Shown piece after piece: positions 44,806-53,973 of a stretch of 64,000 bases of DNA; within the stretch, counting starts at the first letter, position 1, and every line of letters begins with the position of its first letter. The position numbers and the translations under genes were made by a program. Below the pieces are notes generated by a model that was not told where the DNA came from, searched no databases, and was given only the letters and a program-made list of their open reading frames with translations. Source of the DNA: Lachnospiraceae bacterium (GTDB lineage Bacteria; Bacillota; Clostridia; Lachnospirales; Lachnospiraceae); NCBI GenBank assembly GCA_900770225.1, contig CAAGJU010000018.1, positions 1 to 64,000 on the forward strand. The letters are read 5' to 3'.

Positions 44806-44844
44806 TTCGCCCCACTCGACCATTGTGTGACCGGGTGGGGCGAA
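44806..44844. terminator. Strong GC-rich hairpin between convergent genes
   Basis: TTCGCCCCACTCG pairs with CGGGTGGGGCGAA around a 13-base loop. No long T run follows. Its position between the convergent panE remnant and the alcohol dehydrogenase suggests a bidirectional terminator. Confidence 0.6.
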
Positions 44845-44943
44845 CTTCTAATCATCAGATGAAATCTGGAAAGAGCATTTCACCTGGCTGTTCACGTAAA
44901 TCCTGTATTCCTCCGCAAACCGGAAGAATACTCACAGACAGGC

Positions 44944-46197
44944 TCAGAAATCAACGTCTGTGTCGTAGTAGCATGCCTTCAGCAGTTTCTCCATGAGCTC
45001 GATGTCCTCAGGTTTGTCTGCGCTGAGCGCACGGGGGTTCGTCAGTGTGCAGGCATCGAGGATCGCATTCTTTGCGATTTCCGGCAGTCTCTCAAGGAAT
45101 ACGTTCTCCGGAACGAAGCCTTCCTCTGTGGGCAGGCTGTCTTTTCCGTAATGGCTGATGCCGTGCGGAATGTTCAGCTTGTCGTTCATGCCGCGGAGAA
45201 GCTCGATCAGTTTGGCAATCTTGTCTTCCTGCGTCGTTCCACCGAGAGCCAGATAATCGCTGATGAACGCATAGCGCTCAGCGGCTCTTTCATCCTTTGC
45301 ATTGAAGGCGATAACCTTCGGCAGATACATGGCATTGGCAGCACCATGGATGATGTGCGCGCCATAGTCAGCAAAAGCAGCACCGGTCTTGTGAGCCATG
45401 GAGTGAACGATGCCGAGGGATGCACTGGAAAAAGCAATGCCGGCGAGACACTGTGCGTTGTGCATGGTGTCGCGTGCTGTCATAGCGTCTCCGGCAGCTT
45501 TGTCCTCATGATAGGAATCAACAAGGCTGTCCTTGATCAGCGTCATGGCACGGAGAGCAGGAGCGTCTGTGAAATCGGAAGCTGCTGTGGATACAAAAGC
45601 CTCAATGGCATGGGTCATTGCATCCATACCGGTGTGAGCAACGAGCTTCTTCGGCATGGTCTCCGCGAGTTCCGGATCAACGATCGCAACGTCGGGTGTG
45701 ATCTGGAAATCGGCGATCGGATATTTGATGCCCTTGTCGTAATCAGTAATGATGGAGAAAGCGGTTACTTCCGTTGCTGTACCTGAAGTGGAGGAAACAG
45801 CACAGAATTTCGCTTTGTGGCGAAGCTCAGGCAGTGCGAATACCTTGCACATGTCCTCAAAGGTGCACTCCGGATGCTCATATTTGATCCACATTGCCTT
45901 GGCTGCGTCGATGGGAGAGCCTCCGCCGATGGCTACGATCCAGTCGGGCTGGAATTCTTCCATCTTCTTCGCACCGTCCATAACGGTGGTAACAGACGGA
46001 TCGGATTCGATACCCTCGATCAGTGCCGTCTCCATGCCTGCCTCGTGCAGATACTGCTCAGCTCTTCCAAGAAAGCCAAAGCGCTTCATCGATCCTCCGC
46101 CGACGCAGATGATGGCTTTTTTGCCCTTCAGCGTCTTCAGTGCCTCGAGTGAACCCTTGCCGTGGTACAGGTCGCGTGGATTGGTAAATCTCTGCAT
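44944..46197 (-). CDS. Iron-containing alcohol dehydrogenase
   Basis: The 417-residue protein has the family III ADH signatures: VAIGGGSPIDAAKAMWI (NAD binding), VSSTSGTATEVTAFSI, GMDAMTHAIEAFVS and HSMAHKTGAAF..GAANA with iron-ligand histidines. Members reduce aldehydes or ketones to alcohols in fermentation; butanol and 1,3-propanediol types are both possible. AGGAGGGATAATCAA before the ATG at 46197 sets the start, not an upstream ATG. It stands alone. Confidence 0.93.
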   Translation of the reverse strand: MQRFTNPRDLYHGKGSLEALKTLKGKKAIICVGGGSMKRFGFLGRAEQYLHEAGMETALIEGIESDPSVTTVMDGAKKMEEFQPDWIVAIGGGSPIDAAKAMWIKYEHPECTFEDMCKVFALPELRHKAKFCAVSSTSGTATEVTAFSIITDYDKGIKYPIADFQITPDVAIVDPELAETMPKKLVAHTGMDAMTHAIEAFVSTAASDFTDAPALRAMTLIKDSLVDSYHEDKAAGDAMTARDTMHNAQCLAGIAFSSASLGIVHSMAHKTGAAFADYGAHIIHGAANAMYLPKVIAFNAKDERAAERYAFISDYLALGGTTQEDKIAKLIELLRGMNDKLNIPHGISHYGKDSLPTEEGFVPENVFLERLPEIAKNAILDACTLTNPRALSADKPEDIELMEKLLKACYYDTDVDF

Positions 46198-46349
46198 TTG
46201 ATTATCCCTCCTATAAAAAAATATACGGTCTCCTGAAACTTCATTGTCAATGCGACTAAAACAAAGCTTCATTTACCGTATATTTTGTCATAATACACAT
46301 GGTATTGCAACATGGTCAGGCAAAATTCATTGTTATTTCACAAATAAAG

Positions 46350-46411
46350 AAGATGCAGATGCCTCCAATCCGCAACAATGCAATGGTTGTGGGTGGAGGC
46401 ATCTGCATCTT
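46350..46411. repeat. Dispersed palindrome, family B (copy 1)
   Basis: AAGATGCAGATGCCTCC at 46350 pairs with GGAGGCATCTGCATCTT ending at 46411. The inner arms CCGCAAC and GTTGTGG also pair. The outer arm sequence CAGATGCCTCCA recurs at 51741-51752. Confidence 0.88.
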
Positions 46412-46482
46412 ACATTCTGAATAAATGTAATCTGGCTGGTGATGCGTGAGTAACTGCAGAGATGACAGGTATGCTTCAGGCT

Positions 46483-46752
46483 TCATTTTTTACTGAGCAG
46501 TTGCCGCGCTTTTTCTTCATCGTCCTTGTAAACCAGAAGGTGATGGATAGTATTGGATTGCGCTTTGGCCGGTGTCTTCCTGCCGCTCCAGTCGGAGGGC
46601 CGCATCTGCGCGCCGCAGCCGCCGACGGGCATGGGTTCAGAGTCCCAGGTTTTTACATCCAGTCCGGCTCTGGTGAGGATATCCCGGGCAGTTTCGATTT
46701 CTTCTTCGTTTCTGGATTCCAGAACAGTTACGCGTCTGCGAATGTGGAACAT
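46483..46752 (-). CDS. Small DUF2007-like protein
   Basis: The 89-residue protein has a TVLESRNEEEIETARDILTR start and ends HHLLVYKDDEEKARQLLSKK, reminiscent of DUF2007 signal-transducing-like proteins (a ferredoxin-like fold). I am not certain of the family. GGGAGG precedes the ATG. It lies 18 bp after the radical SAM gene and is probably in the same transcript as pot. Confidence 0.6.
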   Translation of the reverse strand: MFHIRRRVTVLESRNEEEIETARDILTRAGLDVKTWDSEPMPVGGCGAQMRPSDWSGRKTPAKAQSNTIHHLLVYKDDEEKARQLLSKK

Positions 46753-46770
46753 ATTTTTCCTCCCTGGAAA

Positions 46771-47676
46771 CTATAGCTGGATCTGATCTTTCAGGCGTTC
46801 CCGCATGGTGTTCAGGACTTTCTTCTTGTCCGCGCTCCACAGGGGTGCAACCAGAAGTGCCTTCGGGCCGTCGCCTGTCAGACGGTGGATGATGATGTCA
46901 TCCGGGAGCAGTGACAGTGCCTCATGCGTCAGTTCACAGTACTCATCGAGCGTGAGAATGTGAAAGGGATTTTCCCTGTATTCGTCACAGAGCTTCGTGC
47001 CTTTTAATACATGGAGAAGCTGAATCTTAATGCCGTCACCGGGCGCCAGCGTGTCTGCCAGATAGCGGATCGTCTGCATCATGTCCTCCGGTTTTTCGCC
47101 GGGAAGCCCGAAGATCACGTGGACGATCACGGTCAGCCCGGATTCTTTCAGACGCCGGTAGCTGTCCGCAAAGGTCTGCAGGTGGTAACCCCGGTTGATC
47201 CGTCGGGCGGTCTCCTCATTGGTCGTCTGGAGACCGAGCTCCACCCAGACCGGTTTGATCTGATTCAGCCGGCAGAGCATGGACATTTTGTCGCTCTCCA
47301 GACAGTCCGGCCGCGTACCGAGCGAGAGCGTCACAATCTCGGGCCTCTGTATGGTCTCGGCATACAGGTGCATGAGCCTGTCCGTATCCCCGTAGGTGTT
47401 CGTGTACGACTGAAAATAGGCGATGTACTTCCGGTCCTCCGGCCGAATACGGGCAGGTATTTTAGCGTCGACCTTCTGACGGGCATATCGGATCTGTTCT
47501 CCAATGTCCTCAAAAGGTGCAGCAAAGTCTCCGCTGCCGCCGGCGGAGCAGAAGGTGCATCCGCCCGTTGAGATCTTCCCGTCCCGGTTCGGGCAGGTGC
47601 ATCCCGACGACAGAGACAGCTTGTAGACCTTCTGCCCATATACTTTCTTTAATTCCTGAGAAATCGTTCTATGCAT
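46771..47676 (-). CDS. TIGR01212 family radical SAM protein (YhcC/YtqA-like)
   Basis: The 301-residue protein has an unusual radical-SAM cluster motif in CTCPNRDGKISTGGCTFC (Cys-x13-Cys-x2-Cys), characteristic of TIGR01212. It also has IAYFQSYTNTYGD, SLGTRPDCL, VWVELGLQTTNEETARRINR and HVIFGLPGE. The function is unsettled. The ATG lies three bases after the potCD stop, suggesting translational coupling. Confidence 0.9.
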   Translation of the reverse strand: MHRTISQELKKVYGQKVYKLSLSSGCTCPNRDGKISTGGCTFCSAGGSGDFAAPFEDIGEQIRYARQKVDAKIPARIRPEDRKYIAYFQSYTNTYGDTDRLMHLYAETIQRPEIVTLSLGTRPDCLESDKMSMLCRLNQIKPVWVELGLQTTNEETARRINRGYHLQTFADSYRRLKESGLTVIVHVIFGLPGEKPEDMMQTIRYLADTLAPGDGIKIQLLHVLKGTKLCDEYRENPFHILTLDEYCELTHEALSLLPDDIIIHRLTGDGPKALLVAPLWSADKKKVLNTMRERLKDQIQL

Positions 47677-47679
47677 GGC

Positions 47680-49578
47680 TCAGCTGGACTTCACTTCGTT
47701 CCACAGATCATTGTAGATCTCCTCCGCATCCGCACCGAGATAGGAGTAGGTCTCGCAGCGCTCGAGCGTCGCGTCGTCCGGAAAGGCCACCTGGCTGTCC
47801 CGGATGTCCGGATCTTCGATCAGCTGCTGTGCCGCGACATTGGGCGTTGAGTAGGTAATGTACTCAAAGTTCTTCAGTGCGATGTCTGGGCGGCAGAGGA
47901 AGTTCAGGAATTTCTCCGCATTCTCTTTGTGCGGTGCGTTTTTCGGGATGACCCAGGAGTCGATCCACACGTTGGATCCCTCATCCGGCACGACATAGGC
48001 CAGATCCGGATTTTCTCTTGTGGTATAGATGGCTTCGCCGGAATAGATGACACCGAGCGCGGCTTCGTTACCGATCATTTTGTCCCTGACCTGATCGATC
48101 ACGTAAGCCTGTACGAGCGGCTTCTGGGCGATCAGGAGATTCTTTGCCTCCTGCAGCTCCTGCAGATTAGTGGTGTTGGCGGAATAACCGAGGTATTTCA
48201 GGGCCACGCAGAAGGCATCGCGCACGGAATCCTGCATCAGGATGCTGTCCTTGTACTTGCTGTCCCAGAGGATCTTCCAGCTCGTGACCGGTTCGTCCAC
48301 CATCTTTGTGTTGTACAGGATGCCCATGGTTCCCCAGCAGTAGGGGATAGAGTACTCATTGGTCGGATCGAAGGCCTGTGAGGTCTTTTCGTAGATCTCG
48401 CCGATATTTTTGATATTCGGCACGTTGTCAAAATCGATTTTCTGGAGCAGATCGTTGTCGATCATTTTTTTGATCATGTAGTCGGAAGGGCAGACGCAGT
48501 CGTAGGCGACGGCTCCCGCCTTGATCTTCGGGTACATGATCTCATTGGTCTCGTATTCCTCGTAGACTACGTGAATCCCGGTTTCCTCCTCAAACTGCGT
48601 CAGGACATCCGGATCGATGTATTCTCCCCAGTTGTATACGATGACCTGATTCTGGCCCGCGGCGGTTGTTTTTCCGCCGTAATAGATGCCGCCGGCCGCG
48701 AGGACGACGATCAGCAGGCCGGGTACCAGCCGTCCGATGACCATGTGCTTGGTAAAAATACGGCGGTGGCCCGTTTTGGCCAGATAGCGCGAGTCTTTTT
48801 CCAGCTCCTTCTGGCTTTCCTTCGCGGGCGCGAGGTTGATCAGGAGCAGGAGCACCATGACGGAAACGAAGAGGATCGTGGACAGCGCATAGATCTCCGG
48901 CTTGATGCCCTTGCGGACCTCGGAATAGATTTTTGTGGAGAGCGTGTCCACGCCGGGGCCCTTGGTAAAATACGTGATCACGAAATCATCAAGTGACATC
49001 GTGAAGGAGAGCAGGAAGCCGGAGGAAATGCCCGGCATGATGTCCGGCAGGATGGTCTTGCGGAAAGCATAGAAGGGCGTGGCGCCGAGGTCCAGCGCGG
49101 CTTCGTAGACGTTCCGGTCGGTCTGCTTCATTTTTGGCAGGACGCTGAGGATCACGTAGGGAATGTCGAACGTGATGTGCGCCAGCAGGATGGTGGAGAA
49201 GCCCAGCCGGATCCGCAGAATGATGAAAAGCAGCATGAGCGATACGCCCATGACGATCTCGCTGTTCAGCATGGGAATGTTCGTGATGCCGGTGAAGATC
49301 GTGCGCGCTTTTTTGCCCATGGCGTGGATGCCGATGGCCGCAAGCGTTCCAATCAGCGTGGCAATAGCGGCTGCCAGCAGGGCAACGAGCAGGGTGGTGT
49401 AGAAGGCCTCCATGATCTCGTTGTTCTGAAACAGCGAGCTGTACCAGTCGAGCGTGAAGCCTCCCCATTTGGCCCTTGATTTCGAGGAATTGAAGGAGAG
49501 GACGATCAGCGTGGCGATCGGTGCATAGAGAAGGAAAAGGATGAGGACCATGTAGATGCGTTTCAGTACTTTTTTCAC
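47680..49578 (-). CDS. potCD: PotC-PotD fusion: spermidine/putrescine permease plus binding protein
   Basis: The 632-residue protein starts with a permease domain (1-~262, six spans, with the EAA-like loop YEAALDLGATPFYAFRKTIL). A membrane anchor follows at ~285-300 (VPGLLIVVLAAGGIYYG), then a PotD-type binding domain from ~305 (QVIVYNWGEYIDPDVLTQFE). The fusion tethers the receptor to its own permease. GGAGGGAA before the GTG at 49578 fixes the start. Such fusions are known in Clostridia. Confidence 0.93.
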   Translation of the reverse strand: MKKVLKRIYMVLILFLLYAPIATLIVLSFNSSKSRAKWGGFTLDWYSSLFQNNEIMEAFYTTLLVALLAAAIATLIGTLAAIGIHAMGKKARTIFTGITNIPMLNSEIVMGVSLMLLFIILRIRLGFSTILLAHITFDIPYVILSVLPKMKQTDRNVYEAALDLGATPFYAFRKTILPDIMPGISSGFLLSFTMSLDDFVITYFTKGPGVDTLSTKIYSEVRKGIKPEIYALSTILFVSVMVLLLLINLAPAKESQKELEKDSRYLAKTGHRRIFTKHMVIGRLVPGLLIVVLAAGGIYYGGKTTAAGQNQVIVYNWGEYIDPDVLTQFEEETGIHVVYEEYETNEIMYPKIKAGAVAYDCVCPSDYMIKKMIDNDLLQKIDFDNVPNIKNIGEIYEKTSQAFDPTNEYSIPYCWGTMGILYNTKMVDEPVTSWKILWDSKYKDSILMQDSVRDAFCVALKYLGYSANTTNLQELQEAKNLLIAQKPLVQAYVIDQVRDKMIGNEAALGVIYSGEAIYTTRENPDLAYVVPDEGSNVWIDSWVIPKNAPHKENAEKFLNFLCRPDIALKNFEYITYSTPNVAAQQLIEDPDIRDSQVAFPDDATLERCETYSYLGADAEEIYNDLWNEVKSS

Positions 49579-49690
49579 AGCGCAGTTCCCTCCTCCGTCT
49601 TGAGTTTTCTCACAGGTGAATTTGTTCTGTGAGCTTTTCTTGCAGGGAAGTTCGTTCCAGAGCCTTTTCTCATAGTGCAGTTCCCTCCCC
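49579..49690. repeat. ~30-bp degenerate tandem repeat between potB and potCD
   Basis: On the coding strand about three units of GAAC..TGYR..GARAAAA..CTC fill the 91 bp between potB and potCD. The GAGGGAACTGC(A/G)CT(A/G)TGA sequence at the potB stop recurs at the potCD start, so the repeat appears to have grown inside a once-overlapping stop/start junction. Confidence 0.75.
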
Positions 49691-50494
49691 GGTCTTGTCG
49701 TATTTGGCCTCGATGACCATGGATACGATAACAAATATCAGGAGTATCATGGACATGGCGGAGCCCACGTTCCAGTTGTTCAGCTGCTTGAATTCCTGCT
49801 CGATCATGTTGCCGATCAGCAGTATTTTTCCACCGCCCAGCAGGTCCGAGATCACGAAGGTCGTCAGCGACGGGATAAAGACCATGGTGACGCCGGAGAT
49901 GACACCCGGGAGTGAGAGCGGGAAGGTGACTTTCCAGAAGGTCTGAAAGGTGTTGGCACCCAGGTCTCTGGCAGCGTTCAGCACATCCTGATCCAGCTTG
50001 ATCAGCACGTTATAGATGGGCAGGATCATGAACGGCAGGAAATTGTAGACCATGCCGAGCACGATGGCCCAGGGCGTGTTGATGATCTCCAGCTTCGGCA
50101 GGTGCAGTGCCCCGAGCAGGGTGTTGATCACGCCGTTTTTTTCCAGCAGTGTCTGCCACGCGAAGGTGCGGAGCAGGAAATTCATCCACATGGGAAGGAT
50201 AAAAATAAACACGATAAAGCTCTTCTGGCTGACTTTCATGCCGGCAAGGATCATAGCCAGCGGATAGGCCAGCAGGATACAGATCAGGGTGCTGACCAGC
50301 GCAAGAACGAGGGACAGCCCCAGCGCCTTCATCACTTCTCCGGTAAAGACGTCGCCGAAGTTGGAGAGGGTGAAACCACCGGTCTCCTGTGAGGTGAAGG
50401 CATAAAATACGATCATCAGAAGCGGGATAATGATAAAGCCTGCTGCCCAGACGCCGTAGGGCGCGGCCAGCCATTTCAGACGTTTATTCTCCAA
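49670..50494 (-). CDS. potB: Spermidine/putrescine ABC transporter permease PotB
   Basis: The 274-residue protein has six membrane spans and the EAA-type loop NAARDLGANTFQTFWKVTFP that contacts PotA. GAGGAGG lies nine bases before a TTG at 50494 that gives MENKRLKWLAAP, so this start is preferred. An ATG at 50512 lacks a ribosome-binding site. It overlaps the potA end by 11 bp. Confidence 0.92.
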   Translation of the reverse strand: MENKRLKWLAAPYGVWAAGFIIIPLLMIVFYAFTSQETGGFTLSNFGDVFTGEVMKALGLSLVLALVSTLICILLAYPLAMILAGMKVSQKSFIVFIFILPMWMNFLLRTFAWQTLLEKNGVINTLLGALHLPKLEIINTPWAIVLGMVYNFLPFMILPIYNVLIKLDQDVLNAARDLGANTFQTFWKVTFPLSLPGVISGVTMVFIPSLTTFVISDLLGGGKILLIGNMIEQEFKQLNNWNVGSAMSMILLIFVIVSMVIEAKYDKTGEGTAL

Positions 50495-51557
50495 CTGGTA
50501 CGGCCTCCTCATCCGTGGATTCCGGTTTGTTCATGATCTGAATGTTGAAGGGATCAACAGTAATGCCGACTTCACTGCCGACTTCCTGCAGCCGTGTGCT
50601 GTGCACCAGCCAGTCAAAGCCGTTGGCGCGGACTTCCATCTCGTAGTGAACCCCTTTAAAAATAAGGCTGGTGACACGTCCGGTGAGCTGACCGTCCTCA
50701 GGTTTGACAAGCTCCACATCCTCCGGACGGATGACGACGTCCACGGGTCTGTTCTCGCCGAAGCCGGTGTCCACGCAGGGGAATTTCACGCCCAGGATTT
50801 CGACCAGTTTGTCCTGAATCATGCGGCCGTCCAGAATATTGCTGTCTCCGATAAAGTCGGCCACAAAGGCGTTCTGCGGCTCGTTGTAGATATCCTCCGG
50901 CGTCCCGACCTGCTGGATGTAGCCCTGGTTCATGACGACGATCGTGTCCGACATGGTCAGGGCCTCTTCCTGGTCGTGGGTGACGTAGACGAAGGTGATG
51001 CCGAGTTCATTTTTCAGCCGCATCAGCTCATACTGCATGTCCTGACGAAGTTTGAGGTCAAGGGCGCCCAGCGGTTCGTCGAGGAGGAGAACCTTCGGTT
51101 CGTTGACGATAGCGCGGGCGATCGCCACACGCTGCTGCTGGCCGCCGGAGAGCGACGCGGGATAGCGGTTTTCGGCTCCGTCCATATTCACAAGCTTCAG
51201 GGCGTAGCGGATCTTGTCGTTGATGTAGGCCTGCGGCTTGTTTTTGATCTTCAGACCAAAGGCGATGTTCTCAGCCACGGACATGTGTGGGAACAGGGCG
51301 TATTTCTGGAAAACCGTGTTGAGCTGCCGTTTGTTGGGCGGCAGCTCTGTGATGTCCTTGCCGTCGAAGAGAACTTTTCCGCTGTCCGGGTGCTCGAAGC
51401 CGCCCATGATCCTGAGCGTCGTCGTTTTTCCGCATCCGGAGGGCCCGAGAAGCGTCAGAAATTCGTTTTCACGTATGTAGAGATTCAGATCATCGAGAAT
51501 GGTAACGCCATCATAGGATTTCGTGATGTTCACGAGGTCGATCAGCTTGTTTTTCAA
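50484..51557 (-). CDS. potA: Spermidine/putrescine ABC transporter ATPase PotA
   Basis: The 357-residue protein has Walker A LLGPSGCGKTTTLRIMGG, signature YPASLSGGQQQRVAIARAI and Walker B VLLLDEPLGALDLKLR. A C-terminal TOBE domain follows (~280-350). It powers polyamine uptake with PotB and PotCD. AAGGAG ten bases before the TTG at 51557 suggests that start; the frame is open to 51590. It is the first gene of a potA-potB-potCD-radical SAM-DUF2007 operon. Confidence 0.94.
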   Translation of the reverse strand: MKNKLIDLVNITKSYDGVTILDDLNLYIRENEFLTLLGPSGCGKTTTLRIMGGFEHPDSGKVLFDGKDITELPPNKRQLNTVFQKYALFPHMSVAENIAFGLKIKNKPQAYINDKIRYALKLVNMDGAENRYPASLSGGQQQRVAIARAIVNEPKVLLLDEPLGALDLKLRQDMQYELMRLKNELGITFVYVTHDQEEALTMSDTIVVMNQGYIQQVGTPEDIYNEPQNAFVADFIGDSNILDGRMIQDKLVEILGVKFPCVDTGFGENRPVDVVIRPEDVELVKPEDGQLTGRVTSLIFKGVHYEMEVRANGFDWLVHSTRLQEVGSEVGITVDPFNIQIMNKPESTDEEAVPVGE

Positions 51558-51739
51558 TGGTCGGACGCTCCTTTCTTCACCGGACAGCACCGCGTCCGGA
51601 AAAAACTCCGGTTCGCGGGCGGGCAGCTCCGATGGTTCCTTACATGCAGGTGGGTCTGTGTTATAGTAGTGGTGCTGTATAAAAATTCATCGGGATTTAT
51701 CATATCATGATTTAACGGTCTTCGATACAAAAAAAGAAT

Positions 51740-51867
51740 ACAGATGCCTCCACCCGCAACACGCTCTCGCTCGTCCTCGACGCAGCGGTGGTAAGCTCAT
51801 CCATCGTTATCACTCGGATTCGCCAACCACCGGCGTCTGCGGATGGTTGCGGGTTGGAAGCATCTGT
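51740..51867. repeat. Dispersed palindrome, family B (long copy)
   Basis: ACAGATGCCTCCACCCGCAAC at the left and GGTTGCGGGTTGGAAGCATC at the right pair as the arms of a ~128-bp element with a ~80-bp centre that itself folds partly. The outer arms match the 62-bp copy at 46350. Confidence 0.82.
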
Positions 51868-51969
51868 ATATTTGGACTCTCTGCATAAAAAGTGATGTAT
51901 AGATGGTTACCTGAGTGACAGATGATATCTGGTTTGTTCAGAGGACACTATGGGAAGGATTGCGAATAT

Positions 51970-52692
51970 ATGACTGTATTGACGGCTTCGGGAGCACTGC
52001 TGGCCGGATGGTGCCTGCTTCCGGTGTTTACCGGAAGGATTGTGAATATCGGAAATGTGACCGGCATGCTTGCCGGTGTGATGATGCTGCTGACGGGGAT
52101 TTTTCCGGGCTGGACCGCTCATCTGCCGGCAGGTATCAGGATTTTACTGCGGATTGTGCTGGCGGCGGTCTGTGTACTGGTGGTGCTGGAGTCTGTCCTG
52201 ATGGCGCGCGCCTGTATGAAAAAACCGGCAGCGGATGACACGGTGGTCGTTCTCGGCTGCACGGTGTACGGGGAAACTCCTTCGCGGATGCTATATGAGC
52301 GGATCCATGCGGCGGAGGCTTATCTGGAGAGCCATCCGCAGGCGAAGGCTGTGCTTTCGGGCGGTCAGGGCAGGGAGGAAAAAATATCCGAGGCCGAAGC
52401 CATGTACCGCACGATGGTGGCTGACGGCATCGATGCGTCAAGGCTCTACCGGGAGGACAGGTCTACGTCGACGCGTGAAAATCTGGCCTATTCCGCGCAG
52501 GTGATCCGGGATAATCATCTGTCCACCCATATCGCGATCGCTACGAATGAGTTTCATATGTATCGCGCCGGCCTGATCGCGGAGAAGCAGGGCCTCTCTT
52601 ACATGTCAGTACCGGCGTACACATCATGGTGGCTTTTTGCCACCTTTTATATCCGGGAGCTTTACGGCATCCTCCATGAGTGGTTTCTTTAA
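51970..52692 (+). CDS. YdcF/SanA family (DUF218) protein
   Basis: The 240-residue protein has three N-terminal hydrophobic segments and a DUF218 domain from ~85: TVVVLGCTVYGETPS, AVLSGGQGREEKISEAEAMY, RSTSTRENLAYSAQ and IATNEFHMYRAGL. Members may act in cell-envelope metabolism, but the reaction is unknown. GGAAGGA ten bases before the ATG at 51970 supports that start over one at 51922. It converges with the epimerase gene, overlapping by 4 bp at the 3' ends. Confidence 0.85.
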   Translation: MTVLTASGALLAGWCLLPVFTGRIVNIGNVTGMLAGVMMLLTGIFPGWTAHLPAGIRILLRIVLAAVCVLVVLESVLMARACMKKPAADDTVVVLGCTVYGETPSRMLYERIHAAEAYLESHPQAKAVLSGGQGREEKISEAEAMYRTMVADGIDASRLYREDRSTSTRENLAYSAQVIRDNHLSTHIAIATNEFHMYRAGLIAEKQGLSYMSVPAYTSWWLFATFYIRELYGILHEWFL

Positions 52693-53567
52693 TCAAGCAC
52701 GGTGATCGTAAAGGTGTAATCCTTCGATTCGCCGGGCTCTGCGAACTGTACATTGGCCTTGTGCTCAAAAATATCGTCTTCAGCGGTTGTGGTGGACATG
52801 CCGGTCCATGGCTCGATGGCGAGAAAAGCGGCGCCGGGCTTCGTCCAGAGCATCAGATAAGGAAAATCGCTGAAATCTACCTGAATGCCGCGGCCGGAGC
52901 GGGAGGAGACCAGCTTTACGCTGCGGGATTTCAACGTATCAAGGGCTCTGACGTCGTTCACGAAGTAGTCATAGGAAAGCGGCAGGTTATTTGTATCCTC
53001 CAGCAGCGGTGTGCGCTCATTCGCGTCCTGCAGACCGTTGGCGAGCGGTGTGGTCGGTGCACAGGTCTCCTTCTGCGGGAAGATCAGATGATAATCCTCA
53101 AAGGTTTCTCCCTTATCCAGCGGGCAGGCGAAAGCCGGGTGTCCGCCGATAAAGAACGGCATTTTCTCTGATCCGGTGTTCTCTACGCGATAATTCACGC
53201 GCAGCGATTTTCCTGCGAGGCGGTACATCGTATACAGCTTGAACGGATAAGGATACTGCGCCAGCATCTCATCATTGGAAGTGATGGAGAAGATGATCTG
53301 GTCCGCCGTCTGCTTTTCCATCGTGAATTCTCTTTTGCGGACGATGCCGTGACGCGGCATATTCGTCGTTTTGCCGTTGCCGATCGTGGCTGTGTTGTCC
53401 CTGAGGCTGCCGCAGATCGGGAAGGTGACGGGCGCCTGTCCGTGCCATACGGCGGGATCTCCCTGCCAGATGTATTCGCGGCCGTCATTGTCTTTGATCG
53501 ATTTCAGTGTGCCGCTCAGTGTCTTCAGCGTAACCGTAAGCTGTTCGTTCTTTAATGTGTAATCCAT
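52689..53567 (-). CDS. Aldose 1-epimerase family protein (LacX-like)
   Basis: The 292-residue protein has the galactose-mutarotase-like pattern: YIWQGDPAVWHGQAPVTFPI, PRHGIVRKREF, FFIGGHPAFACPLDKGE (catalytic His) and FLAIEPWTGMS (catalytic Glu region). It is of the LacX subgroup, which acts on an unidentified sugar. The start ATG is supported by a purine-rich stretch upstream. Confidence 0.9.
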   Translation of the reverse strand: MDYTLKNEQLTVTLKTLSGTLKSIKDNDGREYIWQGDPAVWHGQAPVTFPICGSLRDNTATIGNGKTTNMPRHGIVRKREFTMEKQTADQIIFSITSNDEMLAQYPYPFKLYTMYRLAGKSLRVNYRVENTGSEKMPFFIGGHPAFACPLDKGETFEDYHLIFPQKETCAPTTPLANGLQDANERTPLLEDTNNLPLSYDYFVNDVRALDTLKSRSVKLVSSRSGRGIQVDFSDFPYLMLWTKPGAAFLAIEPWTGMSTTTAEDDIFEHKANVQFAEPGESKDYTFTITVLD

Positions 53568-53821
53568 TTTTGTGCCTTTCTGTTCTGTAAAAATGAAAAG
53601 TGCTGCCCGATGCGACAGGTCATTAACCTGTTTTCCAGACTATCACCATGATTATAGCCGCAAGCGCATCAATGTGCCATGGATTTTTCTATACGTGTCA
53701 ACTTTCATTACTATGTTAACAGGCTGCCGGTATCACGGAACGCATAGAGGCTGGAAGTCTTTATGCGTGACAGTGACTGAAATCGACTGGAATCGAGTGG
53801 AGGTATCTCAGCATCTCGTCC
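53568..53821. other. Intergenic region without recognised features
   Basis: No coding frame or repeat was recognised between the epimerase start and the promoter at 53822. It should contain the minus-strand epimerase promoter, which I could not pin down. Confidence 0.4.
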
Positions 53822-53849
53822 TTGCCAGAGAGCAAAGCTATGTTATAAT
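53822..53849 (+). promoter_or_regulatory. Promoter of the substrate-binding lipoprotein gene
   Basis: TTGCCA (53822-53827), a 16-bp spacer and TATAAT (53844-53849) with an extended TG-T -10. About 120 bases of leader follow, containing CGTTTTGCGAAACG and AGGCTTCGGCCT hairpins. Confidence 0.65.
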
Positions 53850-53973
53850 CGGATGGCACGCCATCAGCAGCTCGCATTCGGCTTTTTCGTTTTGCGAAAC
53901 GGATGACGGCAGGCTTCGGCCTCCTATGTGACAGAGTAGTCTTTTGACATTTTTACAAAGGAAGGAATTGTAA

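Noticed and set aside
50601..51710. 369-codon open frame on the plus strand opposite potA
   Set aside because: It is antisense to a clear ABC ATPase gene and its translation is low-complexity with no family pattern. It results from GC-biased codon use.
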